Source: Marinilabiliaceae bacterium
GTDB lineage: Bacteria > Bacteroidota > Bacteroidia > Bacteroidales > Marinilabiliaceae
Direction: 5' to 3'
NCBI GenBank assembly: GCA_027010905.1
Contig: JALVBA010000192.1
Coordinates: 1-8,244 of the forward strand
Length of the DNA: 8,244 bases
Position numbers and translations under genes: made by a program. The notes under the pieces were generated by a model. It did no database searches, was not told the DNA's origin, and was given only the letters and a program-made list of their open reading frames with translations. Of this stretch, positions 5,180 to 8,244 are shown in pieces; the first letter of the stretch is position 1; every line of letters starts with the position of its first letter.

Positions 5180-7675
5180 ATGAATTTATCTGATTTACAA
5201 AACGGCCACGAAGGGGTAATAATTAAAGTTAAGGGACATGGAGCGTTCAGGATGAGGCTTATGGAGATGGGGTTTGTGAAAGGCAAATTTGTGAAAGCCA
5301 TAAAAAACGCTCCGTTAAAAGACCCAATAGAGTACCAGATACTTGATTACAATATTTCGTTACGCCGCAGCGAAGCCAAATATATAGAGATTATCACCAC
5401 CGAAGAGGAATCAAAATTAGAGATTGAGAACTATCACGGACTCATCACAAAGGATATCCTTAAGCAATCGGCAAGCAGAAAGCAAAAAACCATACATGTT
5501 GCTTTTGTAGGAAACCCCAACTGTGGAAAGACCAGTATTTTTAACTGGGCCAGCGGGTCGTTTGAGCATGTGGGAAACTACAGCGGAGTAACTGTTGATG
5601 TTAAAAAGGGTTCATTCCATCAGAACGAATATACTTTTATCATTTACGACCTGCCCGGTACCTACTCCCTTTCAGCATACTCTCCGGAAGAGCTTTTTGT
5701 TAGAAACCATATTTTTAATGAATCACCCGATATCGTACTAAATGTACTTGATGCGTCAAATATCGAAAGAAATCTGTTCCTCACTACTCAGCTAATTGAC
5801 ATGGACATTAAGGTTGTTGCTGCATTAAATATGTTTGACGACCTTAAAAAGCGAGGCAATTACTTAGACTACGGGTTACTGGGGAATATGCTTGGTATTC
5901 CGTTCATTCCTACAGTTGGCTCAAAAGGACATGGAATTACTACCCTGTTTAATCGGATAATTGAGGTTTACGAAGACAGGGATAGCACTTTAAGGCATAT
6001 TCATATTAACTACGGCAAGGATATAGAAAGGGCAATTGAGAATATTGAGAGCAGTATAAACGGAACGAATGAACTCGGCATTAAGATGTCGCCGCGATAC
6101 GTTGCAATTAAAGCTCTGGAGAAAGATAAACAGCTACTAACCACTTTGGAAAATGAGCCTAATCAGGAGAAACTCATTAACGATATAAACCGTGAGTTGT
6201 CTGTAATCGAAACCAAATTAAATGAGAAGTCTGAAACGCTGATTGCAGATGCAAAATATGGTTTTATTGCCGGTGCCTTAAAAGAGACCTACAAGGAGAA
6301 TCCCAAAGATCGCCGGCGCAAAACCGAGATGGTAGACTCAATCATTACTCATCGACTGTTTGGGATACCAATATTTATGTTTTTTATGTGGGTGATGTTT
6401 CAGTCTACATTCACGCTTGGTGCATACCCCATGAACTGGATTGAAAAGGGAGTTGAGATGTTAAGCTCATTCATGCATCAGATAATGCCCGACGGAATGC
6501 TGAAAGACCTGCTAATTAACGGAATAATTGGAGGCGTGGGAGGCGTAATCGTTTTTCTACCCAATATACTTATCCTCTTCTTCTTTATATCATTTATGGA
6601 AGATACAGGCTACATGGCCCGGGCAGCTTTTATCATGGATAAACTGATGCATAAGATGGGTCTACATGGAAAGTCGTTTATTCCACTTATAATGGGGTTT
6701 GGCTGTAATGTGCCTGCAATTATGGCAACCCGTACTATTGAAGACCGTAACAACAGAATATTAACAATACTGATAAACCCTTTCATGTCGTGTAGTGCAA
6801 GGCTCCCTGTTTACATTCTGATAATAGGAGCCTTCTTTCCTGAACACCCGGGCACAGTGCTATTTTCAATGTACACAGGGGGGATTATTGTTGCCGTAGT
6901 ATCTTCCCGTTTGTTAAAGAAATACCTTTTTAAAGGAAAAGAGACTCCGTTTGTAATGGAGTTACCTACCTATCGAATCCCTACTCTCAGAAGTACAACA
7001 CGGCACATGTGGCATAAAGGAGAGCAGTATCTGAAAAAGATGGGTGGAATAATTATGATTGCATCAATCATAATATGGTTTCTTGGGTATTTCCCGAAAA
7101 CTATTGATTACTCTGTTGACTATGACCAGAAGATAGCTCAGGTTGAACAGCAGTTCAATAGTAAAATCATAAGTGCAAACTCTAACAAATCGGAGGTTCT
7201 TTCAACCCAAAAAACCGATGCAATAGAGAGTATATTAAAGACAAAGGAGAGAGAGAGGCAGCAGAAGTCGTACATTGGCAAATTGGGTTTATGGATTGAA
7301 CCTGCCATGCGACCATTAGGATTTGACTGGAAAATGAGTATTAGTCTGTTGAGTGGAATTGCGGCAAAAGAGATTGTTGTAAGTACAATTTCGGTTCTCT
7401 ACCAAGCTAACGATTCGGGTAAAGACAGCAATAGTCAGCTTATGGAGAATATGAAAAATGATACCTACTCAGACGGAACAAAGGTATTCTCCCCTCTGGT
7501 TGCTCTTGGGTTTCTTGTTTTTACCCTGATATATTTCCCTTGTGTTGCAGTTATTGCAGCCATAAAAAAGGAGACAGGCTCATGGAAATGGGCACTATTT
7601 ACTGTTGTTTACACAACATCTCTGGCATGGTTTATGGCATTTATTATTCATCAGGTGGGTAAATTTTTTATTTGA
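5180..7675 (+). CDS. feoB: Fused FeoA-FeoB ferrous iron transporter
   Basis: This 831-residue protein imports Fe(II) across the inner membrane. Residues 1-72 are a FeoA (SH3-like) domain (MNLSDLQNGHEGVIIKVKGHGAFRMRLMEMGF...). The G domain follows at about 105-262: G1 GNPNCGKTS (111-119), switch I VGNYSGVTVD with T138, G3 DLPG (157-160), G4 NMFD (217-220), G5 GSKG (247-250). A helical linker (about 275-380) leads to the membrane part, with the two Gate cores carrying GCNVPA (508-513) and SCSARLPVY (537-545). A further conserved Cys lies in YFPCVAV (785-791). Residues about 641-700, between two membrane segments, form a long hydrophilic, coiled-coil-like loop (DQKIAQVEQQFN...KTKERERQQKSYIGKLG), a known Bacteroidota trait. 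FeoA-FeoB fusions also occur widely in this phylum. All key motifs are intact, so it should be functional. Confidence 0.97.
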   Translation: MNLSDLQNGHEGVIIKVKGHGAFRMRLMEMGFVKGKFVKAIKNAPLKDPIEYQILDYNISLRRSEAKYIEIITTEEESKLEIENYHGLITKDILKQSASRKQKTIHVAFVGNPNCGKTSIFNWASGSFEHVGNYSGVTVDVKKGSFHQNEYTFIIYDLPGTYSLSAYSPEELFVRNHIFNESPDIVLNVLDASNIERNLFLTTQLIDMDIKVVAALNMFDDLKKRGNYLDYGLLGNMLGIPFIPTVGSKGHGITTLFNRIIEVYEDRDSTLRHIHINYGKDIERAIENIESSINGTNELGIKMSPRYVAIKALEKDKQLLTTLENEPNQEKLINDINRELSVIETKLNEKSETLIADAKYGFIAGALKETYKENPKDRRRKTEMVDSIITHRLFGIPIFMFFMWVMFQSTFTLGAYPMNWIEKGVEMLSSFMHQIMPDGMLKDLLINGIIGGVGGVIVFLPNILILFFFISFMEDTGYMARAAFIMDKLMHKMGLHGKSFIPLIMGFGCNVPAIMATRTIEDRNNRILTILINPFMSCSARLPVYILIIGAFFPEHPGTVLFSMYTGGIIVAVVSSRLLKKYLFKGKETPFVMELPTYRIPTLRSTTRHMWHKGEQYLKKMGGIIMIASIIIWFLGYFPKTIDYSVDYDQKIAQVEQQFNSKIISANSNKSEVLSTQKTDAIESILKTKERERQQKSYIGKLGLWIEPAMRPLGFDWKMSISLLSGIAAKEIVVSTISVLYQANDSGKDSNSQLMENMKNDTYSDGTKVFSPLVALGFLVFTLIYFPCVAVIAAIKKETGSWKWALFTVVYTTSLAWFMAFIIHQVGKFFI

Positions 7676-7677
7676 TT

Positions 7678-7881
7678 ATGATACAGGAGATATTAACATA
7701 CGCAATTGTTGCATGGTCTTTTTACCAATCGGGTAAATCACTATGGAGGAGTATTGTATCAATAAAAAATAATGAATCTGTCTGTTCAACATCGGGTGGA
7801 TGTAGCTGCTGTTCCAGCAAACAGTCGTTGATGAAAGAGATTGAGATTCGAAAGATGGTAGCACCACCCTCCCACTCTTAG
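7678..7881 (+). CDS. FeoB-associated Cys-rich membrane protein
   Basis: From the ATG at 7678 the protein has 67 residues. It has one N-terminal membrane segment (MIQEILTYAIVAWSFYQSGKSLW), then a basic linker and a cysteine cluster (VCSTSGGCSCCSSK; C36, C42, C44, C45), and a short tail. This layout and the position right after feoB fit the FeoB-associated Cys-rich membrane protein family, thought to play a FeoC-like accessory role; its mechanism is unknown. The start is 2 nt after the feoAB stop, so translation is probably coupled. A TTG at 7672 in the same frame would overlap feoAB by 4 nt and add two residues; I prefer the ATG. Its stop codon lies in the first arm of a hairpin pair. Confidence 0.85.
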   Translation: MIQEILTYAIVAWSFYQSGKSLWRSIVSIKNNESVCSTSGGCSCCSSKQSLMKEIEIRKMVAPPSHS

Positions 7882-7913
7882 TGAAGGCATCACTAAGAGT
7901 GAGGCCTTCACTA
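7873..7913. repeat. Overlapping alternative hairpins at the feo/aat junction
   Basis: Hairpin I: CACTCTTAGTG (7873-7883) with CACTAAGAGTG (7891-7901), an 11-bp perfect stem with a 7-nt loop. Hairpin II: TAGTGAAGGC (7879-7888) with GCCTTCACTA (7904-7913), a 10-bp perfect stem with a 15-nt loop. The arms share 7879-7883, so only one can form at a time. A third, smaller hairpin AGTGA/TCACT (7898-7912) could coexist with a slightly shortened hairpin I. The element spans the stop of the Cys-rich gene and lies between convergent genes. It may act as a terminator or 3'-end stabiliser, but no T-run follows directly on either strand. Confidence 0.75.
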
Positions 7914-7982
7914 CCAACTCGTCTGAGCAGGTTATTGGTTTTGTTAGGGATTGTCAAACGCTGTTTTTGTTATTGATATTGG

Positions 7983-8244
7983 CTAAAAACTATGCCACCT
8001 CTCAAACCTCGTGTTTTTATACGATTCATTCAGAAACTTCAGAAACTCTTCTCTCTTAACAAACTCTGCTCCTAGACTATGGAGATGTGAAGTATATACC
8101 TGAGTATCTACTATTTTAATATTTAACCGTTTTGCATTTTTACACAAATTGTATAACGCTATTTTTGAGCCATCAGACCGGTTACTAAACATTGACTCTC
8201 CCGAAAAAACATCTCCAATTTGCACCCCGTAAAGCCCCCCAATC
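7983..8244 (-). CDS. aat: Leucyl/phenylalanyl-tRNA-protein transferase, C-terminal part
   Basis: Aat transfers Leu or Phe from charged tRNA to proteins with N-terminal Arg or Lys, marking them for ClpS/ClpAP (N-degron pathway). The visible 86 residues, open to the window edge, carry the family's C-terminal signature: IGGLYGVQIGDVFSGESMFS, then SDGSKIALYNL, then IKIVDTQVYTSHLHSLGAEFVKREEFLKFL. The N-terminal third or more is outside the window. The reading frame continues upstream of the internal GTG at 8225 (codons Ile-Gly-Gly-Leu-Tyr-Gly), so that GTG is not the start. The gene is convergent with the feo unit, with 101 nt between the stop codons. The product ends with a short family-variable tail (NTRFERWHSF). 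Confidence 0.93.
   Translation of the reverse strand, partial: IGGLYGVQIGDVFSGESMFSNRSDGSKIALYNLCKNAKRLNIKIVDTQVYTSHLHSLGAEFVKREEFLKFLNESYKNTRFERWHSF

Noticed and set aside
7676..7957. A 93-codon minus-strand frame over the end of the feo unit
   Set aside because: It is antisense to the FeoB-associated Cys-rich gene, passes through both hairpins, and shows no protein features.

Overview
The window looks like chromosomal DNA from a Bacteroidota species, probably Bacteroidia. It is AT-rich. The gene set is typical of that phylum: a long NusB of about 313 residues, a small PUR-type nucleic-acid-binding protein (DUF3276), a fused FeoA-FeoB iron transporter with a Cys-rich companion, and the order nusB, DUF1573, yajC, ybbR, coaE. 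Shine-Dalgarno sequences are weak or absent. Several upstream regions carry candidate Bacteroidota promoters (a TTG-like -33 box about 20 nt before TAnnTTTG), which agrees. Genus and species cannot be read from this sequence.

Left block (1-4258, minus strand, read from right to left): nusB, a DUF1573 lipoprotein, yajC, ybbR, coaE, and a TerB/DnaJ co-chaperone cut by the window edge. These are housekeeping genes for transcription antitermination, protein export, envelope or second-messenger regulation, CoA synthesis and chaperone recruitment. The block is probably not one uninterrupted transcript. A 78-bp tandem duplication with hairpins lies between DUF1573 and yajC, and a strong intrinsic terminator lies between yajC and ybbR. 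A promoter-like TACATTTG sits in the loop of that terminator.

Middle (4259-4664): a 406-bp, very AT-rich divergent intergenic region. It holds candidate promoters for nusB (minus) and the PUR gene (plus) and a possible 31-codon leader ORF. The PUR gene (4665-5012) ends in a clear intrinsic terminator.

Right block (5180-7881, plus strand): feoAB, with a well-formed promoter, then a small FeoB-associated Cys-rich membrane protein starting 2 nt after the feoAB stop. Together they form a ferrous-iron uptake unit. The window ends with the 3' part of aat (leucyl/phenylalanyl-tRNA-protein transferase) on the minus strand, convergent with the feo unit. Two mutually exclusive, perfect 10-11 bp hairpins overlap at the end of the feo unit.

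I see no phage, transposase, CRISPR array, tRNA or rRNA, and no clearly novel multi-gene system. The most interesting signals are non-coding: the terminator/promoter/start overlap before ybbR, the 78-bp duplicated structured repeat, the competing hairpins after feo, and a cluster of microsatellites that encodes the coaE C-terminus.
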